Below, in pieces: positions 11,069 to 23,123 of a DNA stretch of 64,000 nt. The stretch comes from Dokdonella_A sp044227025 (GTDB lineage Bacteria > Pseudomonadota > Gammaproteobacteria > Xanthomonadales > Rhodanobacteraceae). Position 1 is the stretch's first letter. Each line of letters begins with the position of its first letter. The notes below the pieces were generated by a model that did no database searches, was not told the origin of the DNA, and worked only from the letters and a program-made list of their open reading frames with translations. A program made the translations under genes and the position numbers. The DNA lies in the NCBI RefSeq assembly GCF_044227025.1, contig NZ_JBGAFX010000001.1:914346-978345 (forward strand), written 5' to 3'.

Positions 11069-12007
11069 TCAGTGCCCGCCGGGCGGCGCGGCGAAGATCG
11101 AGCTGCCGGTCGCCGCGGCGAAGCGTTCGATCGCGGCCGCAGCGGCGATCGAATTGCCGTTCGCGTCGAGACCGGGCGCCCACGCGCACACGCACAGCTT
11201 GCCCGGCACGATGGCCAGCACGCCGCCGCCGACACCGGTCTTGGTCGGTAGGCCGATGCGGAACGCGAAGTCGCCGGCGGCGTCATAGGCGCCGCAGGTC
11301 AGCATCAGCGCGTTGATGCGCCGCGCGGCGAGCGGTGCCAGCACTTCGCCGACGCGCGGTTGCCGGCCGTCCGCAGCGAGAAACAGCGCGGCGCGCGCGA
11401 GTTCGCGGCACGACATCGCGATCGCGCATTGCGCGCAGTATGCATCGAGGACTTCCGCGACATCGCCATGCAGGTTGTCGAAGCCGCGCATGAAGTGTGC
11501 GATCGCCGCATTGCGGTCGCTGTGCGCGCGTTCGGACTGCGCCACTTCGGTGTCGATGGCGACGCCGGTTTCGCCGAGCAGGCGATGCACGAATTCGAGC
11601 ACCGCGCGTCCCGGTTGCAGGTAGCGGCTGCACAGCACGTCGGTGACGACCAGTGCGCCGGCGTTGACGAACGGGTTGCGTGGAATGCCGCGCTCGCGTT
11701 CGAGCAGCACGAGCGAGTTGAACGGCGTTCCCGATGGTTCCCGCGCGACCCGTCGCCACAGTGCATCGCCTTCGCGCTGCAGCGCCAGCGTGAGCGCGAA
11801 CAGTTTCGACAGGCTCTGGATCGAGAAGCGCGTGTCGCACTCGCCGGCGCCGACGCACTCGCCGCCGACGGTTGCGACGGCGATGCCGAATTGCGCGCGC
11901 GGCACGCGCGCGAGGGCCGGGATGTATTCGGCGACGCCGCCCTCGCCAAGCAGCGGCTGCACGTCGGCGGCAATCGTGCGGAGCAGGGTGTCGAGGTCGT
12001 GCTGCAT
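11069..12007 (-). CDS. glsA: Glutaminase A
   Basis: Hydrolyses L-glutamine to glutamate and ammonia. It belongs to the beta-lactamase-fold serine glutaminases: SIQSLSK (Ser-x-x-Lys catalytic motif) lies at about residue 64, with NPFVNAGA downstream and GAYDAAGDFAFRIGLPTKTGVGGG near the C-terminus. The 312-residue length is normal. I used the ATG at 12007 (MQHDLDTLL), which aligns with usual glutaminase starts; a TTG at 12019 would add four residues. It is convergent with the LysR gene (18-bp gap) and in the same orientation as the GH18 gene upstream. Confidence 0.95.
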   Translation of the reverse strand: MQHDLDTLLRTIAADVQPLLGEGGVAEYIPALARVPRAQFGIAVATVGGECVGAGECDTRFSIQSLSKLFALTLALQREGDALWRRVAREPSGTPFNSLVLLERERGIPRNPFVNAGALVVTDVLCSRYLQPGRAVLEFVHRLLGETGVAIDTEVAQSERAHSDRNAAIAHFMRGFDNLHGDVAEVLDAYCAQCAIAMSCRELARAALFLAADGRQPRVGEVLAPLAARRINALMLTCGAYDAAGDFAFRIGLPTKTGVGGGVLAIVPGKLCVCAWAPGLDANGNSIAAAAAIERFAAATGSSIFAAPPGGH

Positions 12008-12082
12008 GGCGTGGCGCAAGCGGGTCCGGCCGCCAAGCCTAAGCGATCGGTGTCGGCGCGCGAAGCGCCCCCGTACTTCGCC

Positions 12083-13252
12083 TCACGGAGGCAGGTACGA
12101 CGTTCGCAACGCATCGAGCAGCGGGTCACGCGATCCGGGCGGGTTCGACGCGACGTGGCCCTGGCCGATGGTCCAGATGATCACGCTGCCGATGCCGTGC
12201 GCCTTTGCGTAAGCCCCCTTCTCGGCGACCGATTGCGCGTCGTCGTAGCTGACGAAATTGCAGCCGGCAGGGCCGATGGCGGCGACGGACGAGAGGTAGG
12301 GGACGTGCGCGGCCGCGTCCCACTGGCGGGTGGTCGCGACCGGATATTGCGTCGCGATCGTCGCGTAGCTCATGGTGCCGTCGCTTGCGGAGATGCTGCC
12401 GCCATCCTGGTGCGGAGCGGTCACGCCCTGCCAGCAATAGCCGTAGAACGCGAGGCCGATGCCGAGCTTCGCCGCCGGCACGCCGGTCGGCAGGAAGCCG
12501 AGGCGGAAGCTCACATCGACCGCGGATGGCGTGCTGACCGTCGGCGGATCGGTGTTGTAGAGCGCCGAGTTGTGCCAGCTCTTCCAGCCGTCCCAGCCCT
12601 GCAAAGCGGCGCCGGCCATGTCATAGGTCATCACGTTGATGCGGTCGAACAGTGGTGCGATCTCGGCCCAGTATGGATCGGGTGTCATGTAGTTCGGATT
12701 GAACCAGCCGACCGGTACGGTCAACAGCATCTGCGGACGCGCCGCGCGCAGTGCCGCGGCGACCGCCTTGAACGGCACCTTGTCGGCGTCATCGAGCGGC
12801 TCCCAGTCGAGGTCTATGCCATCGAGGCCGTACTGGTCCATGCGCGCGAGCAGGTTCGCGACGAAGACTGCCCGATTCGCCGCGCTCGCGGCGTCGCGCC
12901 AACCGTCGATTTCACCGGCGCCGCCGACCATCAGGATCGCCTTGCGTCCGGCGGTGTGCGCGGCGTCGACCGCCGCCTGCGCAAACAGCGGCCCGTTGAC
13001 GGTGTCGATGTCGAAATCGTTCGAGACACCGCCGCCGGCAAGCGGTGTCACGCGCCCGACCATGAGGTGGGTGACGGCGTCGAACGGGATGTCCTGTGGC
13101 GCGAGCAGGGTGCGCTCGTATCCGACGTAATAGCCCTGCACCCAGCCCGTCGGATCGAAGCCGTCACCGAAAATGCGGTCGGCGGCGTGCGCGGCGGGCG
13201 CGCCGGTGAGTGCGCAGGCAAGCGGGGCGAGGATCGCGATCGGGCGGCGCAT
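12083..13252 (-). CDS. Secreted glycoside hydrolase family 18 protein (chitinase-like)
   Basis: The 389-residue protein has a signal peptide (IAILAPLACALTGAPAAHAA) and a GH18 barrel. The catalytic DxxDxDxE motif is intact as LDGIDLDWEP at about residue 135. Other GH18 elements are AILMVGGAG, VMTYDM and the late VIIWTIGQGH. It should act on chitin or related beta-1,4-GlcNAc polymers outside the cell. No carbohydrate-binding module is visible. An unusual point is ADRIFGDGFDPTGW directly after the predicted signal cleavage site: the IFxDGFD motif found at C-termini of neighbouring secreted proteins is here N-terminal. It is divergent from aceE. Confidence 0.9.
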   Translation of the reverse strand: MRRPIAILAPLACALTGAPAAHAADRIFGDGFDPTGWVQGYYVGYERTLLAPQDIPFDAVTHLMVGRVTPLAGGGVSNDFDIDTVNGPLFAQAAVDAAHTAGRKAILMVGGAGEIDGWRDAASAANRAVFVANLLARMDQYGLDGIDLDWEPLDDADKVPFKAVAAALRAARPQMLLTVPVGWFNPNYMTPDPYWAEIAPLFDRINVMTYDMAGAALQGWDGWKSWHNSALYNTDPPTVSTPSAVDVSFRLGFLPTGVPAAKLGIGLAFYGYCWQGVTAPHQDGGSISASDGTMSYATIATQYPVATTRQWDAAAHVPYLSSVAAIGPAGCNFVSYDDAQSVAEKGAYAKAHGIGSVIIWTIGQGHVASNPPGSRDPLLDALRTSYLPP

Positions 13253-13364
13253 GGGTGGTTCCTCCGGGAGTCCTGCACCTTACTACGCGAGATGGCGGCG
13301 CGAGCCGACACGTGCCGTGCGCCGGCGCATGGCTGCGCAGCATGCAAGGCGCGCGCCGGGCGAC

Positions 13365-13370
13365 TAAACT
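13365..13370 (+). promoter_or_regulatory. Candidate -10 box for aceE
   Basis: TAAACT lies 77 nt before the aceE ATG, in the 194-bp gap shared with the divergent GH18 gene. No convincing -35 is visible. Position and AT content are the only support. Confidence 0.25.
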
Positions 13371-13446
13371 GGACCACCCGCGGCGTCGTCAGGCGCTGCC
13401 CGCGGCCACTACGCAGCGCGCCCGCACGCTGCAGACGAGAGTACGC

Positions 13447-16140
<2,694 letters not shown>

Positions 16141-16169
16141 GCGCGTTGCGTCGACACCTTTTCCACCAG

Positions 16170-16191
16170 ACCCTCCCTCGAATGGGAGGGT
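16170..16191. terminator. Hairpin after aceE, terminator-like
   Basis: ACCCTCCC, a 6-nt loop TCGAAT, and GGGAGGGT make a perfect 8-bp stem 30 nt after the aceE stop. No T-tract follows, so it may slow RNase or mark a repeat rather than act as a strong intrinsic terminator. Confidence 0.45.
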
Positions 16192-16284
16192 GTGCAAGGC
16201 GCGGGCCGATCGCGCCTGAAGCGCCGCCGAACCATTTTCCGCTCGAGCATTGACCGCATCGGCGTGCGCTTCGATCATGCGCGG

Positions 16285-18663
16285 ATGCGCCTCCTTCCCC
16301 GTTGTTTCCCCGCGCTCGTGCTTTCGCTGGCGAGCGTCGCATGCTTCGCCCAGTCCCCGGACACCGGCAAGATGCTCGACGACGCGCGCCAGCAGATCGC
16401 CGAGGCGCGCAAGGCACTCGACGCCGGCAGTGTCGACGATGCCGCGCTGACCGCGCTGCGCGAAGGCATGGGTGCGATCGACACCCATGCGAATACGCTG
16501 CTCGGCGATCTCGCGCCGCGCTTCGACGCGGTCAGCGCGCGCCTCGCCGAACTTGGTGCCGCCCCGCCCAAGGGAGGGGAGGCGCGCGACATCGCCGCCC
16601 AGCGTGCCGATCTCGAAAAGCAGCGCAGTTCGCTCGATGCGGACATCAAGCGGGCCAAGCTGCTGATCGTCGACAGCGGTCAGGTCGTCGGCACGATCGC
16701 CGAAGCGCGCCGCGCGAATTTCCAGGCGCGCCTGTCGCAACGCACACCCTCGCCGCTGACGCCGACGTTCTGGCGCGGCCTCGCTGCCAACCTCGATCGC
16801 GATCGCGTGGGCGCGGCGACGCTCGTCGCATCGGCGGCCGCCGGCTTCGCAGGTGCATTCGCGCCAGGCAACCGCGTGCCGACCGTCGTCGGCCTCGTGC
16901 TCGGCGTACTGCTGATCCTGCTCGGTCGCTGGTGGGTCGAGCGCGCGCTGCTGCGCTGGACCGCCGACCGCGTGCCGCAGGGGCGCCTGCGTCGTTCCGC
17001 GCTGGCGACCGCGCTGGTTATTGCGACGACCCTGCTGACCGGACTCGGCGCGCAGGTCATTGTCACCGGTATCGACTGGCGCGGCGTGCTCGATGCCGAT
17101 GCGCGCGCGCTCGCGCATGCGTTCGTCAATGCGGTGGTGTTCGGCAGCTACATCACCGGACTGGGCCGCGCGCTGCTCGCGCCGACGCGTCCTTCGTGGC
17201 GCCTGCCTGCCGTCTCCGATGCCGTCGCTCGCCGTCTGCGGCGCTGGCCGCTGCTGCTCGGCGTGGCGGCGTCTGCGAGCGTGCTGCTCAAGCACTTCAA
17301 CGAGATCGCCGGTTCGAGCCTGTCGGCGACGATCGCCGCGAGCCTGGTCGTAGCGGTCCTCTACGCCGCGATCATCGGCTGGGGGCTCGTGCGCGCCGCG
17401 CGCACGCGCATTCAGACTGGCAAGGACGACCGTGCGCCGCGGCCGGCACTGATTGGCCTCGGCATCGCGCTGCTCTGGCTCGGTGTGGTCGTGACGTTCG
17501 TCGCCGCGCTCGCCGGCTACGTCGCGCTCGCACACCAGGTCGCGCGGCAGATGATCGGCCTCGGCATCGTCGCGGCGACGTTCTATCTCATCGTGCACGT
17601 CGTCGAGGACGCATTCGCCGCCGCGCTGTCGTCGCAGGCCGGCTGGGCGCAGCGCACGCTCGGCCTCGACCAGCGCGTGCTCGACCAGATTGCTGTCGTG
17701 TCCTCGGGCCTGTTCCGCGTGCTGGCGACCGCGATCGCGGTATTCGCCGCGCTCGCGCCGTTCGGCACCGATCCGTCCGACCTCGTCGCGCAACTCGGCC
17801 GCAGCGCTGCGGGACTCAAAGTCGGCGAAATCAACGTTGCGCCGGTCGCGCTCGCCGGTGCGGCGCTCGTGCTCGCGCTCGGCATCGCCGCGATCCGCGC
17901 GCTGCAACGCTGGCTGCTCGAGCGCTTCCTGCCGACGACGAAACTCGATCCCGGCATGCGCACGTCGGTGACCAGCCTGCTCGGCGCCGCCGGCATCGTG
18001 GTGGTGGTCGCGTTCGCGCTGTCCGCGCTCGGCTTCGGCCTCGATCGCATCGCCTGGGTCGCGAGCGCACTCTCGGTCGGCATCGGTTTCGGCCTGCAGG
18101 CGATCGTGCAGAACTTCGTGTCCGGCCTGATCCTCTTGATCGAGCGGCCGGTCAAGGTCGGCGACTGGGTCGTGCTCGGCGACGCCGAAGGCGACATCCG
18201 CCGCATCAACGTGCGCGCCACCGAAATCCAGATGGGCGACCGCTCGACCGTGATCGTGCCGAATTCGGAATTGATCACCAAGAGCGTGCGCAACGTAACA
18301 CTCGCGAACGCCGAGGGACGCGTGCGCCTGCGCCTGCCGCTGCCGCTCGACAGCGATGCGACGCGCGTGCGCGAGATCATGCGCGAGGCGCTAGCGGCGA
18401 ACCCCGATGTGTTGAAGACGCCGACGCCGAGCGTGCTGCTCGACGGCATCGAGAACGGCGAGCTGATGTTCGTGGCGGTCGCGTTCATCGCCAATCCGCG
18501 CCAGTCCGGCAGCGTTCGCAGCGACTTGCTGCTCGACGTGCTCGCGCGCCTGCGCGCGGAGCGCATCGCGCTGTCGTCGCCGCAGCAGATCAGGCTGCGC
18601 CGCTCGCCGCGCAAGGCAGCAGCGTCGGCGGTCGAAACAGGTGGGGGAGAAGCACCGGCCTGA
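16285..18663 (+). CDS. MscS-family mechanosensitive ion channel with N-terminal DUF3772-like domain
   Basis: The 792-residue inner-membrane protein starts at ATG 16285 with a signal peptide (LLPRCFPALVLSLASVACFAQS). A periplasmic helical region with ARQQIAEARKALDAG and QRADLEKQRSSLDADI follows (DUF3772-like). Then come about ten hydrophobic segments. The MscS core begins near residue 590 with VGIGFGLQAIVQNFVSGLILLIERP and continues VGDWVVLGDAEGDIRRINVRAT and VIVPNSELITKSVRN, the pore helix and beta domain signatures. Large members of this family release solutes on osmotic downshock. It follows aceE by 144 bp and ends before a strong palindrome shared with the convergent HU-like gene. Confidence 0.93.
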   Translation: MRLLPRCFPALVLSLASVACFAQSPDTGKMLDDARQQIAEARKALDAGSVDDAALTALREGMGAIDTHANTLLGDLAPRFDAVSARLAELGAAPPKGGEARDIAAQRADLEKQRSSLDADIKRAKLLIVDSGQVVGTIAEARRANFQARLSQRTPSPLTPTFWRGLAANLDRDRVGAATLVASAAAGFAGAFAPGNRVPTVVGLVLGVLLILLGRWWVERALLRWTADRVPQGRLRRSALATALVIATTLLTGLGAQVIVTGIDWRGVLDADARALAHAFVNAVVFGSYITGLGRALLAPTRPSWRLPAVSDAVARRLRRWPLLLGVAASASVLLKHFNEIAGSSLSATIAASLVVAVLYAAIIGWGLVRAARTRIQTGKDDRAPRPALIGLGIALLWLGVVVTFVAALAGYVALAHQVARQMIGLGIVAATFYLIVHVVEDAFAAALSSQAGWAQRTLGLDQRVLDQIAVVSSGLFRVLATAIAVFAALAPFGTDPSDLVAQLGRSAAGLKVGEINVAPVALAGAALVLALGIAAIRALQRWLLERFLPTTKLDPGMRTSVTSLLGAAGIVVVVAFALSALGFGLDRIAWVASALSVGIGFGLQAIVQNFVSGLILLIERPVKVGDWVVLGDAEGDIRRINVRATEIQMGDRSTVIVPNSELITKSVRNVTLANAEGRVRLRLPLPLDSDATRVREIMREALAANPDVLKTPTPSVLLDGIENGELMFVAVAFIANPRQSGSVRSDLLLDVLARLRAERIALSSPQQIRLRRSPRKAAASAVETGGGEAPA

Positions 18664-18710
18664 GGCGCGGATCGCGCGGTCGGCGCTACGGAAGCGCTCC
18701 GCAACAGGGT

Positions 18711-18741
18711 GCTGCACCGCCGGCGACGCCGGCGGTGCAGC
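18711..18741. terminator. Bidirectional terminator-like palindrome between mscS-type gene and HU-like gene
   Basis: A perfect 14-bp stem (GCTGCACCGCCGGC and its complement) with a 3-nt loop lies between two convergent genes. Neither side has a long T-tract; the minus-strand reading ends CCCTGTT. The position supports a shared transcription end. Confidence 0.6.
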
Positions 18742-18747
18742 AGGGTC

Positions 18748-19107
18748 TTACTGTGCAGCGTCCTTGAGCTTCTTCAGCGCGCGGACCTTGACCTTGACGC
18801 TGGCCGGCTTGGCGGCGAACCAGCGCTCTTCCTTGGTGAAAGGATCGATGCCCTTGCGCTTCGGCTTGGCCGCAACCGCGACCGAGCTGATCTTCAGCAG
18901 GCCCGGCAGCGTGAACGTGCCGGCGCCCTTCTTGTGCACCGAGTTCGCAACCGCCTGTTCCAGCGCTGCGAGGACGGCACGGACGCCCTTCGACTCGACG
19001 CCACTCTGCTCGGCGAGGTGCGCGACGAGGCCGGACTTGCTCAGTGGTTCCGTAATCGGCTTCGAGGCGGACTTCTTGCCGGCAGCGGGCTTCTTGGATG
19101 TAGCCAT
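18748..19107 (-). CDS. HU-family DNA-binding protein with basic N-terminal tail
   Basis: The 119-residue protein starts at ATG 19107 with GGAG about 12 nt upstream. A Lys/Ala/Ser tail (ATSKKPAAGKKSASKP) precedes a HU-like fold: LSKSGLVAHLAEQSGVES, LAALEQAVANSVHKKGAGTFTLPGLLKI, and an arm-like segment with GIDPFTKEERWFAAKPASVKVKVRALKKLKD. This matches HU-like proteins of Lysobacterales that differ from the canonical 90-residue HupB. It presumably bends or compacts DNA in the nucleoid. The longer frame back to 19383 is not gene-like. A perfect inverted repeat at 19170-19211 lies upstream and could be its control region. Confidence 0.85.
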   Translation of the reverse strand: MATSKKPAAGKKSASKPITEPLSKSGLVAHLAEQSGVESKGVRAVLAALEQAVANSVHKKGAGTFTLPGLLKISSVAVAAKPKRKGIDPFTKEERWFAAKPASVKVKVRALKKLKDAAQ

Positions 19108-19475
19108 GGTTTTCGTTTCTCCGTGGGGGTAGCGCGATGCAGCTCGTGCACCGCTGTGCCTAGCGTAGCCGGTTTTTTGCGTGTGCGCGCAAGAGTGGGC
19201 GCAAAAAACCGCGGTTTGTGCGCGATTGTGCGCCGCGACGTGCATGTTTGGCGCCAACGTGGCCGCTTTTGGCCGGTCGCCTTGGCGGAGCCGTCGGCCT
19301 GCGCGCCTGCGTGTGCGATGAAGGCCGCCGGTGCGTCGCGTGGCGATACCATTGCGGGGAACATCCAGAAGCATCCACGGCAAATCGCGGCGGATGAGAC
19401 GGACCAGCCGGATGGTCTCGCCGCAATTCGCCGCGCCACACGCGCCAACCGCAATACGCCGAAGGGAGCGAGGTT
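19108..19475. other. 368-bp divergent intergenic region between HU-like gene and recC
   Basis: No gene is credible here. It holds the dyad at 19170-19211 and a -10-like TACCAT at 19347-19352 on the plus strand that could serve recC. A GGCCGCTTTTGGCCGG stretch near 19260 is also palindromic. Confidence 0.6.
19170..19211. promoter_or_regulatory. Perfect 12-bp inverted repeat upstream of HU-like gene, possible operator
   Basis: CGGTTTTTTGCG at 19170-19181 and its exact complement at 19200-19211, separated by 18 nt, lie 63-104 bp before the HU-like start codon. The arms carry six-T/six-A tracts, rare in this GC-rich DNA. It could be an operator, a bent-DNA site or an autoregulatory HU site. Confidence 0.45.
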
Positions 19476-22400
19476 TTGGATAGTGATGTCGCCGTCACCG
19501 GCTTGACCCTGCTGCGCGCCAGTCGTCTGGAATCCCTGCTCGATCCGTTGCTGGCGCTGCTGGATGAAACGCGGCCCGACAATCCGCTGCTGCCGCAAAC
19601 GGTGATCGCCGCGCATCCGGGCATGAAGCAGTGGCTGACCGGTGCGCTTGCGAAGAGGGTCGGCACGCGGCGCATCGTCGCCAACCTCGACGTGTTGTTG
19701 CCGAGCACGTGGCTGGATGCACTGTCGCACCAGCGGTTGGGCGAGCGGGCGATCGCGCTGCCGCGCTATCGGCGCGGCAACCTGCGCTGGACGTTGCATG
19801 CGATGCTCGGGGAGCCTGCGCGCTGCGGCATTTCCGATTCGCGCGTGCTGGCCTATCTGGGCGATGCCGCGAGCGCCGACGAGCGCGCGTTGCGTCGCTT
19901 CCAGCTGGCCGATCGAATGGCGCGGACGTTTTCGCAGTACCTCGTCTATCGCAGCGACTGGCTCGATGCGTGGGAGGCGGGCAAGTACGCATTCGCCACC
20001 GCAAGGTCCGACGATGCCGCGCTGCGCGCACTGGAGGGCCGCTGCCTGGCGCCGTTGTGGAATGCAGTGGCCGCACGGCTTGGCGAGCATCGCGGCAAGC
20101 TGGTCAAGGCGCTGGTCCCGGCGCTGGAATCGTCCGACGTCGCGCTGCCGCCGCTGCATGTGTTCGGTCTGTCGCATCTGCCGCCGGCGGAGCTGTCCGT
20201 GCTGCGGGCCTGCGCGCGCACCACCCCGGTGTTCCTGTACATGCCCGATCCGTGCCGGGAGTACTGGGGCGGGCTGCACAGGAGCCAGGGAGGCGATGCG
20301 CGCTGGCGGGGTGCGGATGTCGACGCGTGGCGACGCTTCGGCGAGGACGAGTCGAGACGACTCGCCGACGCCGAGGCGCTGGACTGGCGCGAGCAGGGTC
20401 ATCCGCTGCTGGCGCGCTGGGGTCGCCTCGGCCAGCACTTCTTTGCCGCGCTGGTCGATGGCGCGGTGCGCGAGGACACGCGTCATTGGCAGGACGAAGT
20501 CACGACATCGCCGCGGGACCGGTTGCAACGCCTGCAGGAAAGCATCCGTCGACTGGAGCCGGTCCTGATCGCCGAAGACGCGCGCGCGTCCACTGCCGAG
20601 GCCGACGCGAGCCTGCGCATCCATGTCTGCCACACGCGCCAGCGCGAGCTGGAAGTGCTGCGCGACGCGCTGCTCGATGCGATCGAACACGACGGCGTGC
20701 GACCGGACGGCATCGTGGTGATGGCGCCGGATATCCAGGCGTTCCTGCCCCTGATTCCGGCAGTGTTCGGCGAGCCGGGTTCGGCGCGCGAACGCTTGTT
20801 GCCCTATCACCTGGCCGATGTGCCGGTGGCGCGCAGCCATCCGCTGCTTGGCGTGTTCGAAACGCTGCTCGGCATCGGTGCCTCGCGCATCACGGCGCCG
20901 GAAGTCGTCGACCTGCTCGCGGTGGCCGAGGTTCGCCGCGCGCTGGCGCTGGACGATGACGGCGCCGACACGCTGGTGGAATGGCTCGGCAACAGCCGCG
21001 TGGCGTGGGCGCTGGATGGTGCGCACAAGGCGGCGCTGTCACTGCCGGCACGTGCCGAGTACAGCTTTGCGTGGGCGATGGATCGCATGCTCGCGGGCTA
21101 TCTGATGGCGGATGTGCCGGGCGTGACCGATCCCAAGGCTGTGCGTCTTTCCGACGGCACGGAGCTGCTGCCGATGAGTGGCATCGAAGGCCCCAACGCT
21201 GCGGCACTCGGCAGTCTTGATCGCCTGTTGCGCGAGCTGCAGGGTTGGCGCGATCTGGCGCAGGCGGAACAGCCGGCCAGTCGCTGGGCCAGCGAACTGC
21301 GCGATCGTGCGGATGCGCTGATCCGCATCGATCCCGTCGACGCCGATGCGCGTGCGGCGCTGTCGGTGGTGCATCGCGTGATCGCCAATCTCGCTCTCGA
21401 ACCCGCCTGCAACGGTGTCGATCCCGTGTTGCGCCTCGGCGTCGTGCGCGAACTGCTGCAGGATGCGCTGGCCGGCGCGCCGGAGCGGCAGCGCTTCCTG
21501 ATGGGCGGCATCACCTTCTGTGGCATGGTGCCGCAACGCGCGATTCCGTTCGACGTCGTGTGCGTCCTCGGACTGGATGAAGGCGCGTTCCCGCGCAATC
21601 CATCCGACGGCGGCATCGACCTGATGGGGCGCATTCGCCGCATCGGCGATCGCGATGTGCGCGCCGATGATCGCTATCTGTTTCTGGAAACCGTGATGTC
21701 GGCGCGCAAGCGCCTGCATCTTTCGTACATCGGCCAGGGCGTGCGCGACGGCAAGCCGCGCAACCCTGCGGCGCCGCTGGCCGAACTCATGGCAGAACTG
21801 GAACAGCGTGCGGGCATCGCGCCCGATGCGGATGACAAGACGCCGCGTCCATGGCGCGTGCAGCATCCGCTGCAACCGTTCGATGCGCGCTACTTCGATG
21901 GTGGGCACAAGGCGCTGTACTCGTACTCGAGCGCATTGGCCGGCATGCGCGGCGACGGTCGCGCTCCGCTGCCGCGTCTGCGCGACGGCGCCCTGCCGAA
22001 GGCCGAGCCACCGCCCAAAGCGCTGCCGCTGGGTGCGTTGGAGAACTTCTTCAAGGATCCGGCCAAGGCGCTGCTCAAGGACCATCTCCAGCTGTCGCTG
22101 GAGGCGCTGGACGACGACGCGCGCCTGCCCGAAGACGAGCCGATGGATGGCATCGCGCCGATGCACACGGTCGCGCGGCGTGTGTTCCTGCGTCATGTGT
22201 TGCCGCGCCAGTGTGCCGATCGCGCGTGGGTCTGGGATCGCTCGCCACCGGCGTGGATCGAGCAGGGTGGCTTGCTGCCGCTCGGCGCCGCCGCGGATGC
22301 GGCCTGGACCAACGAGGTCGAAGCGGTGCAAGCGCTGTGGGCGCAGGCCGATGCCAGCGCTCGATTCGACCAACGCAGCGCGCGCGGGGGGCAGGCGGTG

Positions 22401-23123
22401 CGCATCGAGGTGGCGCTGGTCCATGCCGGGGACGCCGTGACGGAGAACAGCATGCCGCAGCACATCACCGGCATCGTGCGCAATGTGTTTCCGCTGCGTG
22501 ACTCCGAACACGGCGTGCAGGTGGTGTTCGCGTATCCGAAGCCCAATGAGAAAACGCGGCTGAAGGCACCGAAGACGTTGGACTTCAAGGACCGGGTGCC
22601 ACCGTTCCTGCACTGGGCGCTGCTTCGCCTGCACGCTGCCGGCAACGATGCGCCCGCGCCGGTGCGCCTGACCATGCTGGCCGAAGGCGAGCCGGATCTC
22701 GCCGCCGAGGTCAATGCGTGGGACGAAGACTACTGCGCGGCTGACACCGCCAAACGCGCAGAATGCGAAGCGGACCTGCGCCGCCGCCTGCGCGCACTGG
22801 TCGAATTGTGGTGCGCGGGCCGCGAGGGCTCATCGCGCCTGTATCCAAAAACTGGATGGGCCGCACTACAGGCCAAGCCGGAAGACGCAGCGATCGCCAG
22901 TGCCGTGCGCGGTACCTGGGTCAGGGAGTTCGGCGAGTACGAAGGCGAGCGCGACTATGCGCCGGGGTATACCCGGCTGCTCGAAGGCAATCTCGTTTTC
23001 GGCGATCCGGAAACCGATGCAGGGGGCCATGCGTTGGACGCGCTCGTGCGCGACGCGCGGCTGGTCAATGCGCTGATCATGCTGGGGGAAGCGAACGCGA
23101 GCGCGCAGGAGAAACACCCATGA
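19476..23123 (+). CDS. recC: Exodeoxyribonuclease V gamma subunit RecC
   Basis: Part of RecBCD helicase-nuclease, which processes double-strand ends and recognises Chi; RecC splits the strands and scans for Chi. The 1215-residue length fits. Diagnostic segments are LTLLRASRLESLLDPL, TVIAAHPGMKQWLTGALA, LHVFGLSHLPPAELSVL, and GGITFCGMVPQRAIPFDVVCVLGLDEGAFPR split over about residues 670-705. The start is TTG at 19476, preceded by GGGAGCGAGG, and gives the expected RecC N-terminus. It overlaps recB by 4 bp (ATGA). The order recC-recB-recD is the common one in this lineage. Confidence 0.96.
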   Translation: MDSDVAVTGLTLLRASRLESLLDPLLALLDETRPDNPLLPQTVIAAHPGMKQWLTGALAKRVGTRRIVANLDVLLPSTWLDALSHQRLGERAIALPRYRRGNLRWTLHAMLGEPARCGISDSRVLAYLGDAASADERALRRFQLADRMARTFSQYLVYRSDWLDAWEAGKYAFATARSDDAALRALEGRCLAPLWNAVAARLGEHRGKLVKALVPALESSDVALPPLHVFGLSHLPPAELSVLRACARTTPVFLYMPDPCREYWGGLHRSQGGDARWRGADVDAWRRFGEDESRRLADAEALDWREQGHPLLARWGRLGQHFFAALVDGAVREDTRHWQDEVTTSPRDRLQRLQESIRRLEPVLIAEDARASTAEADASLRIHVCHTRQRELEVLRDALLDAIEHDGVRPDGIVVMAPDIQAFLPLIPAVFGEPGSARERLLPYHLADVPVARSHPLLGVFETLLGIGASRITAPEVVDLLAVAEVRRALALDDDGADTLVEWLGNSRVAWALDGAHKAALSLPARAEYSFAWAMDRMLAGYLMADVPGVTDPKAVRLSDGTELLPMSGIEGPNAAALGSLDRLLRELQGWRDLAQAEQPASRWASELRDRADALIRIDPVDADARAALSVVHRVIANLALEPACNGVDPVLRLGVVRELLQDALAGAPERQRFLMGGITFCGMVPQRAIPFDVVCVLGLDEGAFPRNPSDGGIDLMGRIRRIGDRDVRADDRYLFLETVMSARKRLHLSYIGQGVRDGKPRNPAAPLAELMAELEQRAGIAPDADDKTPRPWRVQHPLQPFDARYFDGGHKALYSYSSALAGMRGDGRAPLPRLRDGALPKAEPPPKALPLGALENFFKDPAKALLKDHLQLSLEALDDDARLPEDEPMDGIAPMHTVARRVFLRHVLPRQCADRAWVWDRSPPAWIEQGGLLPLGAAADAAWTNEVEAVQALWAQADASARFDQRSARGGQAVRIEVALVHAGDAVTENSMPQHITGIVRNVFPLRDSEHGVQVVFAYPKPNEKTRLKAPKTLDFKDRVPPFLHWALLRLHAAGNDAPAPVRLTMLAEGEPDLAAEVNAWDEDYCAADTAKRAECEADLRRRLRALVELWCAGREGSSRLYPKTGWAALQAKPEDAAIASAVRGTWVREFGEYEGERDYAPGYTRLLEGNLVFGDPETDAGGHALDALVRDARLVNALIMLGEANASAQEKHP

